This document shows positions 55,097-63,922 of a stretch of 64,000 bases of DNA, piece after piece; position 1 is the first letter of the stretch, and every line of letters begins with the position of its first letter. The DNA is from Streptomyces cucumeris (GTDB taxonomy: Bacteria; Actinomycetota; Actinomycetes; Streptomycetales; Streptomycetaceae), in the NCBI RefSeq assembly GCF_024295805.1, contig NZ_JANCLX010000001.1, positions 508,472 through 572,471 on the forward strand. The letters are read 5' to 3'. The notes beneath the pieces were generated by a model. That model made no database searches. It was not told the DNA's origin and saw nothing but the letters and a program-made list of their open reading frames with translations. The position numbers and the translations under genes are program-made.

Positions 55097-57649
55097 ATGC
55101 CAGCCATGACCGGTGACCGCGTGGAGGCGGATAAGGAGCTCGGGTACGCCCACGAGACGACCGGCGGCCCGCGCACGGAGGCGGTGCAGGCGGCTGTGAC
55201 CGGGCATGTCCTGACGTTCACGGGGACCGCGTTGGTCGCCGTGTACGCGTTCGACGCGGACGGCGGCGAGCTGAGGCTGGCCGAGACCGTCCGCAGTCCC
55301 GGCGGCCCCTACGCCCTCCCCGCGAGCTATCCCCTCACCGGGCGCTCACCCGTCGCCGACGCCTTCCGATCCGGCCGTCCGCTGTGGCTGGGCCCGCGTG
55401 AACTCGCCGAGTACGGCCCCGCCGGGCCCGGCCCCGGGACCCCCGCCGGCCTCTCGCTGGGCGCCCTGCCCCTGGGCGGCGACGGCACGGGGCTGGGCTG
55501 TCTGGTCGTGGTGGACGAGGCGCCCGACGGTATCGACGCCGACCGCCGTGCCTTCCTGGAGCTCTACTCCCATCACGTCGCCGCCGGTCTGGAGGCGTCC
55601 GCGCAGCCGGGCACCGGACGGCCGGACCAGCGGTCGCTCGCGGGTGCCACCCTGGACCGCCTCCAGGTGGGCGCGTTCGTCCTGGAGCTGAGCACCGGGC
55701 GGATGACCGCCGACACCCAGATGCTCCAGCTCTTCGGTATCCCCGCCGACGATTTCGACGGACGGGTGGAGACCCTGCTCGCCAGCGCCGTCCCGGATGA
55801 CGTGCCCGCCCTGATGTCCATCGTGGAGCCCGGCCGGCTGGCGCCCGGCACCTCACAGCTCGCGTTCCGCATCCGCCGCCCCAACGGGGAGCTGCGCTGG
55901 CTGGAGCTGCGCTGCCGGGCCCAGGCCGGGCCGGACGGCACCCCCGAGCGGATGCTGGGCGTCGTCGCGGAGGCGTCGTACCTGCGGCCCACCGCCGACG
56001 AGGTCGCCATGGTGCAGCGGCTGTCCGCCGCCCTGGCCGGGGCCACCACCATCCGCGACGTCGGCCAGGTCGTGGTCAGCGCGCTGCGCGATCCGCTGCG
56101 GGCCCGCCGGGTCGCGGTCGCCGAGCTCCAGGCCGACCAGCTCGTGGTCAGCCTCCTCGCCCCGGCCGAAGCCATCGCCTGGCCCGATGTGTGGCGCAGC
56201 CAGTGGCATTCGGAGTTCCCCGACGCGCCGACCCACGCGCTGCCCACCCTGGCCGACGCGATGCGCGAGGGCCACGTCAGCCTGTGGCCCCCCGGTGCCG
56301 ATCTCGAACCCGGGCTCTCGGGCATCGGACCCGGCGGCCTCGCCGTCCTGCCGCTGCCCGCGAGCGGCCGGATCGTCGGCGTCTGCCTGATCGGCTGGGA
56401 GGAGCCGCATGAGTTCGGCCCCGAGGAGCGCTCCCTGCTCACCGCCACCGCGGGCCTGGTCGGACAGGCCCTGGTGCGCGCCCACGCGCTGGACGCCGAA
56501 CATGAGCTGGCCACGATGCTCCAGCGCAGTCTGCTGCCCCGCAAACTGCCCGTGCTGCCCGGCGGAGTGGCCGTCACCCGCTATCTGCCCGCCACCATGG
56601 GCCTGGAGGTGGGCGGCGACTGGTACGACGTCATCCCGCTGACCGACGGCCATGTGGCGCTCGTCATCGGGGACGTCCAGGGCCACTCCGCCGCCGCGGC
56701 CACGATCATGGGTCAGATGCGTACGGCCATCCGCGCCTACGCCTTCGAGGGCCACCCGCCCGACGTGGTCGTCAGCCACGCCAACCGGCTGCTCGTCGAT
56801 ATGGAGACCGACCTCTTCGCCACCTGTGCCTACGTCGATCTGGACATGGAGGAGGGCGAGGCGTGGCTGGTCCGCGCCGGACACCTCCACCCGCTGCTGC
56901 GCCGCCCCGACGGCGTCACCGAGGAACTGACCATCGAGGGCGGCCCCCCGCTCGGGGTGGTCGCCGACGCCGACTACCCGATGACCGCGCTCGGGCTGTC
57001 CTCCGGCACCCTGCTGGTCCTGTTCACCGACGGCCTGGTGGAATCCGCCCAGCTCGACCTGGACGACGGCGTCCGGCACGTATGCGAACGGCTGGCCCGC
57101 GCCGACCCCTCCGACCCCGGCCGGGTCGCCGACGAACTGCTCGGCAGCGCCGGCCGCCGCGATGACGACGTGGCGCTGCTGCTGCTGCGCTACGACGGGA
57201 TGCGGGTCCGTCCCACCCGCGTCCGCTGGACGATCTGGCGGCTGCCCGACGCGGTGATGCATGCCCGCCGCTTCGCCGCCCGCACCCTGCGCACCTGGGG
57301 GCTGACGGATGAGATGGACGTGGCCCTGCTGGTCACCTCCGAGCTGGTCACCAACGCCATGGTGCACACCTCGGGCGAGGTACACCTGAACCTCACGCTC
57401 ACCGCGGACCGGCTGCGGATCGCGGTCAGCGACCGCTCGCCCCGGACCCCCATCAAACCGACCAGCGTGGACTGGGAGGCCACCGGCGGACGTGGACTGC
57501 TGCTGGTGGAGGCGGTCTCCCACGCCTGGGGCTCGGTGCCGCTCAGCGGGGGCAAGCAGGTCTGGAGCGACATCACGCTGTCCACCCCGCGCGAGGACGG
57601 TCCGGCGCACGAGGACGGCCCGGCGGAGACCGGGGGGCCGGGCCCATGA
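55097..57649 (+). CDS. GAF-PAS-GAF-SpoIIE phosphatase with HATPase domain
   Basis: The 850-residue protein has a GAF-like domain (about 20-170), a PAS domain (about 180-305, QVGAFVLELSTGRMTADTQM), a second GAF domain (about 310-480), a PP2C SpoIIE phosphatase (about 490-715; GGDWYDVIPLTDGHVALVIG, DVQGHSAAAATIMGQMRTAI, RRDDDVALLLLRYD) and an HATPase (about 725-840; LVTSELVTNAMVHTSGEVHL, TGGRGLLLVEAVSHAWG). The ATG at 55097 has GAAGG five bases upstream. The stop overlaps the start of the XylF-like lipoprotein gene as ATGA, so the phosphatase heads a four-gene transport operon, an unusual pairing. Confidence 0.9.
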   Translation: MPAMTGDRVEADKELGYAHETTGGPRTEAVQAAVTGHVLTFTGTALVAVYAFDADGGELRLAETVRSPGGPYALPASYPLTGRSPVADAFRSGRPLWLGPRELAEYGPAGPGPGTPAGLSLGALPLGGDGTGLGCLVVVDEAPDGIDADRRAFLELYSHHVAAGLEASAQPGTGRPDQRSLAGATLDRLQVGAFVLELSTGRMTADTQMLQLFGIPADDFDGRVETLLASAVPDDVPALMSIVEPGRLAPGTSQLAFRIRRPNGELRWLELRCRAQAGPDGTPERMLGVVAEASYLRPTADEVAMVQRLSAALAGATTIRDVGQVVVSALRDPLRARRVAVAELQADQLVVSLLAPAEAIAWPDVWRSQWHSEFPDAPTHALPTLADAMREGHVSLWPPGADLEPGLSGIGPGGLAVLPLPASGRIVGVCLIGWEEPHEFGPEERSLLTATAGLVGQALVRAHALDAEHELATMLQRSLLPRKLPVLPGGVAVTRYLPATMGLEVGGDWYDVIPLTDGHVALVIGDVQGHSAAAATIMGQMRTAIRAYAFEGHPPDVVVSHANRLLVDMETDLFATCAYVDLDMEEGEAWLVRAGHLHPLLRRPDGVTEELTIEGGPPLGVVADADYPMTALGLSSGTLLVLFTDGLVESAQLDLDDGVRHVCERLARADPSDPGRVADELLGSAGRRDDDVALLLLRYDGMRVRPTRVRWTIWRLPDAVMHARRFAARTLRTWGLTDEMDVALLVTSELVTNAMVHTSGEVHLNLTLTADRLRIAVSDRSPRTPIKPTSVDWEATGGRGLLLVEAVSHAWGSVPLSGGKQVWSDITLSTPREDGPAHEDGPAETGGPGP

Positions 57650-58767
57650 CCGCCACCCCGGCCCGGCACCGTGTGCGCGCCGCCATCGCCGTCACGGCCG
57701 GATTCGCCCTGGCCGTCACCCTCGCCGCCTGCGGCAAGGCGGCCCAGGTGGACCAGTCCGGCGGTTCGGCTCACCGCGGGAACCTGCGCATCGGACTGCT
57801 GCTCCCCGACAACGAGATCGCCCGCTTCGACCGCTTCGACAAGCCCCTGATCAAGAAGCGGATCAAGGAGCTGTGCCCGCGGTGCACGGTGGACTACGCC
57901 AGCGCCCAGCACGACGCCGCCACCCAGCAGCACCAGGTCGACTCCATGATCGCCAACGGGGTCGAGGTGCTGATCCTCGACGCGGTCGACGGCCGGGCCA
58001 TCCGCTCCTCGGTCATCAAGGCGCGCCAGGCCAATATCCCGGTCGTCGCCTACGACCGGCTCGCCGAGGGACCCATCTCCGGCTATGTCTCCTTCAACGG
58101 CGCCGAGGTGGGCCGCCTCCAGGGGAAGGCGCTGCTGAAGGCCCTGGCACCGCACCGGCCCGGCCACCGGGACCAGATCGTCATGATGAACGGTTCCTCG
58201 ACCGACCCCAACTCGGACTGGTTCAAACGCGGCTCCCTGGAGGTCCTCCGCGGCCGGGTCACCATCGGCAAGTCCTACGAGACCATCGGCTGGCGGCCGG
58301 AGAACGCCAACCTCAACATGTCCGGCGCCATCGCGGCCCTCGGCGCGGAGAACATCCAGGGTGTGCTGTCGGCCAACGACGGCCTCGCCTCCGGCGTCAT
58401 CGCCGCCCTCAAGGCCGCCAAGATCCACCCACTGCCCCCGGTCACCGGCCAGGACGCCGAACTCGGCGCCGTCCAGCGCATCGTCGCGCGCGAACAGCTC
58501 ATGACCGTCTACAAACCGTTCAAGCCCGAGGCCGACGCCGCCGCCGAGATGGCCGTCGCGCTCGGCCGCGGCAAATCGCTCGCCGGGATCGCCGAGGAGC
58601 GGGTCAACAGCGGCTCCAGCCAGTCCATCCCGGCCGTCCTGCTGCATCCCATCGCGCTCGACGTGCACAACCTCAAGATCCTCATCCGCGACGGGATGTA
58701 CACCACCGACCAGATCTGCACGGAGAAGTACGCGGCCGCCTGCCGTAAGGCCGGACTCATCACCTGA
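57646..58767 (+). CDS. Sugar ABC transporter substrate-binding lipoprotein (XylF-like)
   Basis: The 373-residue protein has a lipoprotein signal (AVTLAAC, lipobox Cys near residue 29), then a periplasmic-binding-protein type 1 fold: LRIGLLLPDNEIARFDRFDK, VDSMIANGVEVLILDAVDGR, VSFNGAEVGRLQGKALLKAL, and GVLSANDGLASGVIAALKAA. These match D-xylose and related binding proteins, so a monosaccharide ligand is likely. The ATG overlaps the phosphatase stop (ATGA). It would sit on the outer face of the membrane and deliver its ligand to the permease encoded two genes on. Confidence 0.88.
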   Translation: MTATPARHRVRAAIAVTAGFALAVTLAACGKAAQVDQSGGSAHRGNLRIGLLLPDNEIARFDRFDKPLIKKRIKELCPRCTVDYASAQHDAATQQHQVDSMIANGVEVLILDAVDGRAIRSSVIKARQANIPVVAYDRLAEGPISGYVSFNGAEVGRLQGKALLKALAPHRPGHRDQIVMMNGSSTDPNSDWFKRGSLEVLRGRVTIGKSYETIGWRPENANLNMSGAIAALGAENIQGVLSANDGLASGVIAALKAAKIHPLPPVTGQDAELGAVQRIVAREQLMTVYKPFKPEADAAAEMAVALGRGKSLAGIAEERVNSGSSQSIPAVLLHPIALDVHNLKILIRDGMYTTDQICTEKYAAACRKAGLIT

Positions 58768-58838
58768 GTGCCGGTCGCCCGAGCGCCGGGTCCATCGCCC
58801 GGCGGTCCGAACGCCCCTGGTGGCGAGAGGAGGAGCAG

Positions 58839-59621
58839 ATGATCCACACCTCGGCCCCGCCCCTGCTGGCGCTGCGCGGCGTCTTCAAACGGTTCGGCGC
58901 GGTCCAGGCGCTCGCCGATGTCGACCTGGAGGTCCGCGCGGGCCAGGTCATCGCCCTCGTCGGCGACAACGGCGCCGGGAAGTCCACCCTGATCAAGGTG
59001 ATCGCGGGGGTGGACCCGGCCGACGAGGGCGTCGTGGAATGGGACGGCCACGCCGTGCAGATCCACCGGCCCCACGACGCCCAGCACCTCGGTATCGCCA
59101 CCGTCTACCAGGACCTCGCGCTCTGCGACAACCTCGACGTCGTCGGCAACCTCTTCCTCGGCCGTGAGATCCGCCGCTTCGGCGTGCTCAACGAGGTGGA
59201 GATGGAACGCCGCACCCTGGAACTGCTGAACACCCTCTCCATCAGCATCCCCGGGGTCCGCCGCCCGGTCGCCTCGCTCTCCGGCGGCCAGCGCCAGACC
59301 GTCGCCATCTCCCGCTCGATGCTCGGCGAACCGAAGCTGGTCCTCCTCGACGAGCCCACCGCCGCCCTGGGCATCGAGCAGACCGCCCAGGTCCTCGACC
59401 TCGTCGAGCGGCTGCGCGACCGGGGCCTCGGTGTCCTGCTGATCAGCCACAACCTGGGCGACGTCAAGGCCGTCGCGGACTGGGTGGCGGTGCTGCGGCT
59501 CGGCCGCAACAACGGGTTCTTCGACGTCACCACCACCTCCCAGGAGCAGATCGTCTCGTCCATCACGGGTGCCTCCGACAACGCCGTGACACGCCGTACG
59601 GCGCGGGAAGGGGAGTTGTGA
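58839..59621 (+). CDS. Sugar ABC transporter ATP-binding protein, single domain
   Basis: The 260-residue ATPase has Walker A GDNGAGKST (42-50), Q-loop VYQDLALCDNL, signature LSGGQRQTVAIS, Walker B LVLLDEPTAALG and H-loop LLISHNLGDVK. It is one nucleotide-binding domain, whereas classical XylG has two in tandem, so it should work as a homodimer, as in FrcA-like systems. It follows the binding protein by 71 bases with GAGAGGAGGAG as ribosome site. Its stop overlaps the permease GTG as GTGA. Confidence 0.92.
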   Translation: MIHTSAPPLLALRGVFKRFGAVQALADVDLEVRAGQVIALVGDNGAGKSTLIKVIAGVDPADEGVVEWDGHAVQIHRPHDAQHLGIATVYQDLALCDNLDVVGNLFLGREIRRFGVLNEVEMERRTLELLNTLSISIPGVRRPVASLSGGQRQTVAISRSMLGEPKLVLLDEPTAALGIEQTAQVLDLVERLRDRGLGVLLISHNLGDVKAVADWVAVLRLGRNNGFFDVTTTSQEQIVSSITGASDNAVTRRTAREGEL

Positions 59622-60904
59622 ACAGAACTCGGACCACCGCGGGGAAGTCCGGCGCGTCCCGCAAGGGCGGGCCCGCGGAGCCGGACCGGCGCACCCGCGC
59701 CGCCGCCGCGGAGCAGACCACACCGGTGCGGCGCGCGGTCGCCCTGTTCAAACGCCGCTACCACCGGGGCGAACTCGGTTCCGTCCCCGTCGTGCTCGGC
59801 CTCTTCCTCATCTGGGCCATCTTCCAGACGGTGAACCCGCACTTCCTCTCCCCGCGCAACCTCTCCAACCTCAGCGTGGACATCGTCGGCACCGGAATGA
59901 TCGCGGTGGGCGTGATCTTCGTCCTGCTGGTCGGCGAGATCGATCTGTCGGTGGCCTCGGTCAGCGGCCTTTCCGCCGCGACCTTCGCCGTGCTCAGCGT
60001 CAACCAGGGCATGCCCGAACTGCCCGCCGTCCTCCTCGCCGTGCTCTGCGGGACCGGGGTCGGCGCGGTGCAGGGGTTCTTCTTCGCCAAGGTCGGGGTG
60101 CACGCCTTCGTGGTCACCCTCGCCGGACTGCTGGGCTGGTACGGCCTGATGCTCTACATCATGGGCACCTACGGCACGATCAACATCGATGACCGGGGCC
60201 TGGTCGCCAAGCTGACCAACTTCTACTTCAACGACGTCGCCGCCGCCTACGGGCTGGCCGCGCTCGGCGCGGCCGGGTACTTCCTCGCCTCCTGGCTGGA
60301 CACCCGGCGCCGCCGCCGCGCCGGAGTGCCGTTCCGCTCGCTGAGCGAGACCGGGCTGCGCACCGGTGTCCTCGTCGTCGTCGGCTTCGTCGCCGCCGCC
60401 CTGCTCAACCAGTTCCAGGGGCTGCCGCTGGCCCTGCTGATCTTCCTCATCGTCCTGGTCGGCCTCGACTACGTACTGCGCCGCACCGCCTACGGACGCA
60501 TGATCTTCGCCCTCGGCGGCGGTGTCGAAGCGGCCCGCCGCGCCGGTCTCAACGTCGAGCTCGTGCGCATCTCCGCCTTCATGATGTCCGGCACCATGGC
60601 CGCCATCGGCGGTCTCTTCCTGGCCTCGCGCATCAGCTCCGTCAGCCAGACCTCCGTCTCCAACAACCTCCTCATGAACGCCATCGCCGCCGCCGTCATC
60701 GGCGGCACCAGCCTCTTCGGCGGCCGCGGCAGCACCTGGTCCGCCCTGCTGGGTGTCCTGGTCATCCAGTCCATCGCCTCCGGCGTCGCCCTCATGGGCA
60801 TCCAGGCCGCGGTCCAGTTCATGATCACCGGTGGGGTGCTGCTGATCGCGGTCGTGATCGACTCGCTGTCGCGGAAGGCACAGAAGGCCCACGGACGGGT
60901 GTAG
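59618..60904 (+). CDS. Sugar ABC transporter permease (XylH-like)
   Basis: The 428-residue membrane protein has a disordered basic N-terminus (1-50) and about ten hydrophobic segments. LLVGEIDLSVASVSGLSAAT is the conserved BPD_transp_2 motif, and GLDYVLRRTAYGRMIFALGG and FGGRGSTWSALLGVLVIQSI are the usual ends of the XylH/RbsC family. The GTG start overlaps the ATPase stop. Together the three proteins import a sugar. No kinase, isomerase or other catabolic gene follows, so the substrate cannot be deduced. Confidence 0.9.
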   Translation: MNRTRTTAGKSGASRKGGPAEPDRRTRAAAAEQTTPVRRAVALFKRRYHRGELGSVPVVLGLFLIWAIFQTVNPHFLSPRNLSNLSVDIVGTGMIAVGVIFVLLVGEIDLSVASVSGLSAATFAVLSVNQGMPELPAVLLAVLCGTGVGAVQGFFFAKVGVHAFVVTLAGLLGWYGLMLYIMGTYGTINIDDRGLVAKLTNFYFNDVAAAYGLAALGAAGYFLASWLDTRRRRRAGVPFRSLSETGLRTGVLVVVGFVAAALLNQFQGLPLALLIFLIVLVGLDYVLRRTAYGRMIFALGGGVEAARRAGLNVELVRISAFMMSGTMAAIGGLFLASRISSVSQTSVSNNLLMNAIAAAVIGGTSLFGGRGSTWSALLGVLVIQSIASGVALMGIQAAVQFMITGGVLLIAVVIDSLSRKAQKAHGRV

Positions 60905-60943
60905 TCCTGGGCCGTCTGAGTCACGACGCGGTGGCGCCCGGCG

Positions 60944-61183
60944 TCAGCGGGTGGCGTAGTCGAGGAAGGCGGCCCAGGCGGTGGCGGGTACGCAGAGCTG
61001 GGGCCCGTCGGGGTTCTTGGAGTCCCGGACATGGACGGCGGCGGGGGCGGTGGCGACCTCGACGCACTCGCCACCGCTGGAGTCGCTGTAGCTCGACTTG
61101 CGCCAGTCGTAGGCGACTTCTATGCAGTCGCCGCCGCCGGAGTCGCTGTAGCTGCTCTTGAACCACGCCAAGTGGTCGCTCAT
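60944..61183 (-). CDS. DUF397 protein with duplicated motif
   Basis: The 79-residue protein has two copies of the DUF397 opening (WFKSSYSDSGGGDCIEVA at 7-24 and WRKSSYSDSSGGECVEVA at 27-44), then VHVRDSKNPDGPQLCVPATA and a closing WAAFLDYATR. The usual protein has one copy, so the first copy looks like an internal duplication. The start overlaps the stop of the XRE gene as ATGA. In Streptomyces these pairs (whiJ/abaA-like loci) control development or antibiotic production, with the XRE protein repressing until the small partner relieves it. Confidence 0.9.
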   Translation of the reverse strand: MSDHLAWFKSSYSDSGGGDCIEVAYDWRKSSYSDSSGGECVEVATAPAAVHVRDSKNPDGPQLCVPATAWAAFLDYATR

Positions 61184-62001
61184 GTGTCACCCATCAGCTG
61201 CTTGATGAAGTTTTCGGATTCCTCCGGCCCCAGGGCCTGCGTGCGCATCATGGCATAGCGCCGAACGAGGACACTGACCTTGTCCGGCTTGGACACCAGA
61301 CTGCTCTCTCCGTGGCTCTCCATGTAGGCCAGGATGGTGTCGTCGGCGGTCTCGATCAGCTTCATGGGACCGCGCAGCCCAGCGTGTTCCGCACGGTTGG
61401 CGGGCATGACTTGGAGGGTCACGTTCGAGCTTTTTGCGTACCGGAGCAGTTGCTCGTGCTGCTGGCGCATGACCTCGGCTCCGCCGATCTTCCTTCGTAG
61501 GACGGCCTCTTCGAGGACTACATGGACCAGTGCCATCGGCTTGCGATTAAGCAATAGCTTGCGGTCCATTCGGCCTTCGAGTAGCTGATCGACTTCCTCT
61601 GCTTCGAACGGGGGGTAGTTGCTCCTGAGCAGAGCGCGGGCGTACTGCTCAGTCTGGAGAAGCCCATCGATGACCTGCGCGCAGTACGACGAGACACTCA
61701 CCGCTTCCTGTTCCAACTGAACGAAGCCTTGGAAGTACACCGGGTAGCGCTCAAGCCGCAGGTACTTGATCGCCGACCTCAGTAACCCGCCCGCGTCCAG
61801 TGCCTTCTCGGCCGCGTCGATGAACTCGTCCGTCGGCGGCTTCGCGCACGTCTCCACCGCACTCACGGCCGATCCGGTGTAGCTCATCAGCGCACCCAGC
61901 TCGTCCTGCGTCAGACACGCCCGTTCGCGCAGAAGCCGCAGCACAGCGGCGAAATACTGCACGGTCGGCGGTGCGGAGTCCTTCTTCTTCGACTGTGACA
62001 T
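61180..62001 (-). CDS. XRE-family regulator with DUF5753 (WhiJ-like)
   Basis: The 273-residue protein has an N-terminal helix-turn-helix (about 12-70, LTQDELGALMSYTGSAVSAV) and a DUF5753 domain (about 90-270, VSSYCAQVIDGLLQTEQYAR, FEAEEVDQLLEGRMDRKLLL, SSNVTLQVMPANRAEHAGLR). This is the Scr1/WhiJ-type regulator. The start at 62001 follows GAGGGGTGGACCGGG. It is coupled to the DUF397 gene and divergent from a small HATPase gene, the three-gene set seen at many whiJ-like loci. It probably represses its own unit and a developmental target. Confidence 0.92.
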   Translation of the reverse strand: MSQSKKKDSAPPTVQYFAAVLRLLRERACLTQDELGALMSYTGSAVSAVETCAKPPTDEFIDAAEKALDAGGLLRSAIKYLRLERYPVYFQGFVQLEQEAVSVSSYCAQVIDGLLQTEQYARALLRSNYPPFEAEEVDQLLEGRMDRKLLLNRKPMALVHVVLEEAVLRRKIGGAEVMRQQHEQLLRYAKSSNVTLQVMPANRAEHAGLRGPMKLIETADDTILAYMESHGESSLVSKPDKVSVLVRRYAMMRTQALGPEESENFIKQLMGDT

Positions 62002-62121
62002 CCCGGTCCACCCCTCAACGTGGCTCAACAGCAATCAACGGGCGTTCGACGGCGGTTGCCGGTCGCCGCCGTCGACGCTCTGTCACTGGTGAAGCTAGCC
62101 GCCTGCACCGACAGTGGGTCC

Positions 62122-62535
62122 ATGAACGCGGAAAGTCACAACGTCAACCCGCTCCTTGGCTGGAACCAGAGGTTTACTCCCGTCCCGCCGTCTGTACACC
62201 ACGCGCGGCACGCGGCTGGTACCGCTCTCCTCGCGTGGGGCGTTGACGCAGGTCAGGCGGCTACCGTGCAGCTCGTTCTGTCCGAGCTGGCGACCAACGC
62301 GGTACGGCATGGCCGTGTACCAGGGCGGTACTTCGAAGTGTGTATCGCATATGACGCAGAAAAATTGGTCGGGCTTGAGGTGTCCGATCCGCGTGACGGC
62401 TTCCCCGTGATCACGGCTGCCGAGCCCGACGACGAATCCGGGCGCGGGCTCGCGATCGTGGACGCGTGCGCCGAGGCATGGGGCGTCAGGGAGCGCGTCG
62501 TCGGCAAGACCGTGTGGGCGCGGCTACGTCTATAG
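62122..62535 (+). CDS. Small HATPase (anti-sigma-kinase-like) of a whiJ-like locus
   Basis: The 137-residue protein is one HATPase_c domain: VQLVLSELATNAVRHGRVPG (about 53-72) is the N box, then LEVSDPRDGFP, and SGRGLAIVDACAEAWGVRER is the G box and lid. It begins at the ATG at 62122; an in-frame GTG at 62020 would add 34 residues with little similarity. It is divergent from the XRE gene across 120 bases, and such proteins commonly accompany XRE/DUF397 pairs. No phosphorylation partner is adjacent. Confidence 0.85.
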   Translation: MNAESHNVNPLLGWNQRFTPVPPSVHHARHAAGTALLAWGVDAGQAATVQLVLSELATNAVRHGRVPGRYFEVCIAYDAEKLVGLEVSDPRDGFPVITAAEPDDESGRGLAIVDACAEAWGVRERVVGKTVWARLRL

Positions 62536-62594
62536 AGGGGGCGGAGTGGCGGCCGCCGGTAGGGGCCGATCACTGATGTCGTAGGGTCGCGCTC

Positions 62595-63053
62595 ATGCCC
62601 GAACAGATGTCCACGCACCAGCGGTCCGCGCTCAGCCAGTTGGCGCCGGGAGAGCAGCTCCTCACCTTCGGTCTCGTGGTGCCGGCCAAGAGTGCCCAGG
62701 GCGTGAAGATGAATTACCACGGGCACGGAAAGCTCGGTGGGAAGCTCGGCGACCACCTGGTGCAATCCGTCGGAGCCGAGGCCGCCGGTGCCGGCAGTAT
62801 CGCGTCGGGGATGCCGGAGACATCGGGCGGGCTGCTGCTGCGCGTCACCGACCAGCGCATCGGGCTCGTACGCCCCCTGGACGGTACCCCCGTCTGGGAA
62901 ACACCCCGCTCCTGGGCCGCCCGCGTGGAACGCCGCCCGCGTCTCCAGTTGATGGCCCGCTTCCGTCTGCACTACGCGGACGGCTCCTGGCTCGCGTTCC
63001 TGACGATGCGGCGGCGGACGATCGAGACGTTCAAGGACGTCATAGGCGGCTAG
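62595..63053 (+). CDS. Conserved protein of unknown function
   Basis: The 152-residue protein starts with ATG 59 bases after the HATPase gene. It has no recognised domain. A Gly/His-rich segment (MNYHGHGKLGGKLGDHLVQS) is followed by beta-rich sequence with LLRVTDQRIGLVRPLDGTPV, WETPRSWAARVERRPRLQLM and the end FKDVIGG, which recalls PH-like or YokE-type beta barrels of unknown role (weak inference). It is soluble, with no signal peptide. A strong hairpin terminator lies between it and snapalysin. Confidence 0.6.
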   Translation: MPEQMSTHQRSALSQLAPGEQLLTFGLVVPAKSAQGVKMNYHGHGKLGGKLGDHLVQSVGAEAAGAGSIASGMPETSGGLLLRVTDQRIGLVRPLDGTPVWETPRSWAARVERRPRLQLMARFRLHYADGSWLAFLTMRRRTIETFKDVIGG

Positions 63054-63211
63054 AACGGCCGGTGGAGAGCGTTCGGCCGGTGAGGACCCCCGCTGGCGGG
63101 CGGCCACCGCGCGGTCCTCGGGCTAACCCCCCCAGGGAACCCGATGACCACGCGGTGGCCTGTCCCGGCCGGGTGCGTCGCGAGACCGCGAGACAGGACC
63201 GGGAGTGATGA

Positions 63212-63236
63212 GGGCGATCGGGGTGACCGATCGCCC
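63212..63236. terminator. Bidirectional terminator between convergent genes
   Basis: GGGCGATCGG (63212-63221) and CCGATCGCCC (63227-63236) form a perfect 10-bp stem with a 5-base loop, 5 bases before the snapalysin stop and 158 bases after the unknown gene. Confidence 0.75.
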
Positions 63237-63241
63237 AGGGA

Positions 63242-63922
63242 TCAGCGGTCAGCCGCGGCGAGCTCCTCGCTCACGGCTTCCAGGCCCTTCGCCCACTGCT
63301 GGTCGACCTCCCGGGCCTCCGCCGCACTGGGCTTCGCGTTCTTGCACGAGGCCGGCGCGGAGCCACCGGACATCAGGTCCGAGCACTGGCCCGTGCGGTT
63401 GTCCGGCAGTCCGAGGATGTGGCCGGTCTCGTGCGCGGTGACCCGGGTGGAGTCGAACTCCTTGTTCTGCTTGAAGTCCAGGAACACCATGCCTCGCCCG
63501 TTGCCCTGGACGTCTGCCCATGAGCCCCTTTCGTCATTGCCCTTGCGGTAGGTGAAGTCGGGGTTGCTGCCCTCCCTCAGCTTCACGTTGCGCACCGACG
63601 AGTTCCATATGGAGGCGCTGCGCTTGATCTGGGCGCGGAAGTGGGGGGGGGCGGACTTGGCGCTGTAGGTGACGGTGACAGCGGCCGCGTTCTTCGTGTT
63701 CCCCTTCTTTTCCAGGTTCTCCTGCTTTCCCAGGGCCGACTCCAGCACCGACTTGATGAACTCGTCGGTGTTGACCCGGTCGTCCTTGCCCGTGGCGTAG
63801 AGCGTGTCGGACTGGCCGGCGGGAGCGCTCGACGCGTCGGGAGAGGCGGACGCGATGGTCAGGCCGGACGCGGCGAGTCCGATGCCCAGAGCGGTGGTGA
63901 GCGCCAGCTTGGTGATCTTCAT
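63242..63922 (-). CDS. snpA: Snapalysin, small neutral metalloprotease (M7)
   Basis: The 226-residue protein starts MKITKLALTTALGIGLAASG with a signal peptide (about 1-27), then a pro-region (about 28-80) and a compact peptidase domain. The zinc site HETGHILGLPD (164-174) is the HExxHxxGxxD motif of M7 snapalysins, the smallest secreted metalloproteases of Streptomyces. CSDLMSGG is the Met-turn, and two Cys (180 and 193) can form a disulfide. It degrades milk-type and other proteins outside the cell. The 5' flank is a long G/C run with no ribosome site or promoter, so the upstream sequence is probably not real. The usual divergent LysR regulator is not visible. Confidence 0.92.
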   Translation of the reverse strand: MKITKLALTTALGIGLAASGLTIASASPDASSAPAGQSDTLYATGKDDRVNTDEFIKSVLESALGKQENLEKKGNTKNAAAVTVTYSAKSAPPHFRAQIKRSASIWNSSVRNVKLREGSNPDFTYRKGNDERGSWADVQGNGRGMVFLDFKQNKEFDSTRVTAHETGHILGLPDNRTGQCSDLMSGGSAPASCKNAKPSAAEAREVDQQWAKGLEAVSEELAAADR

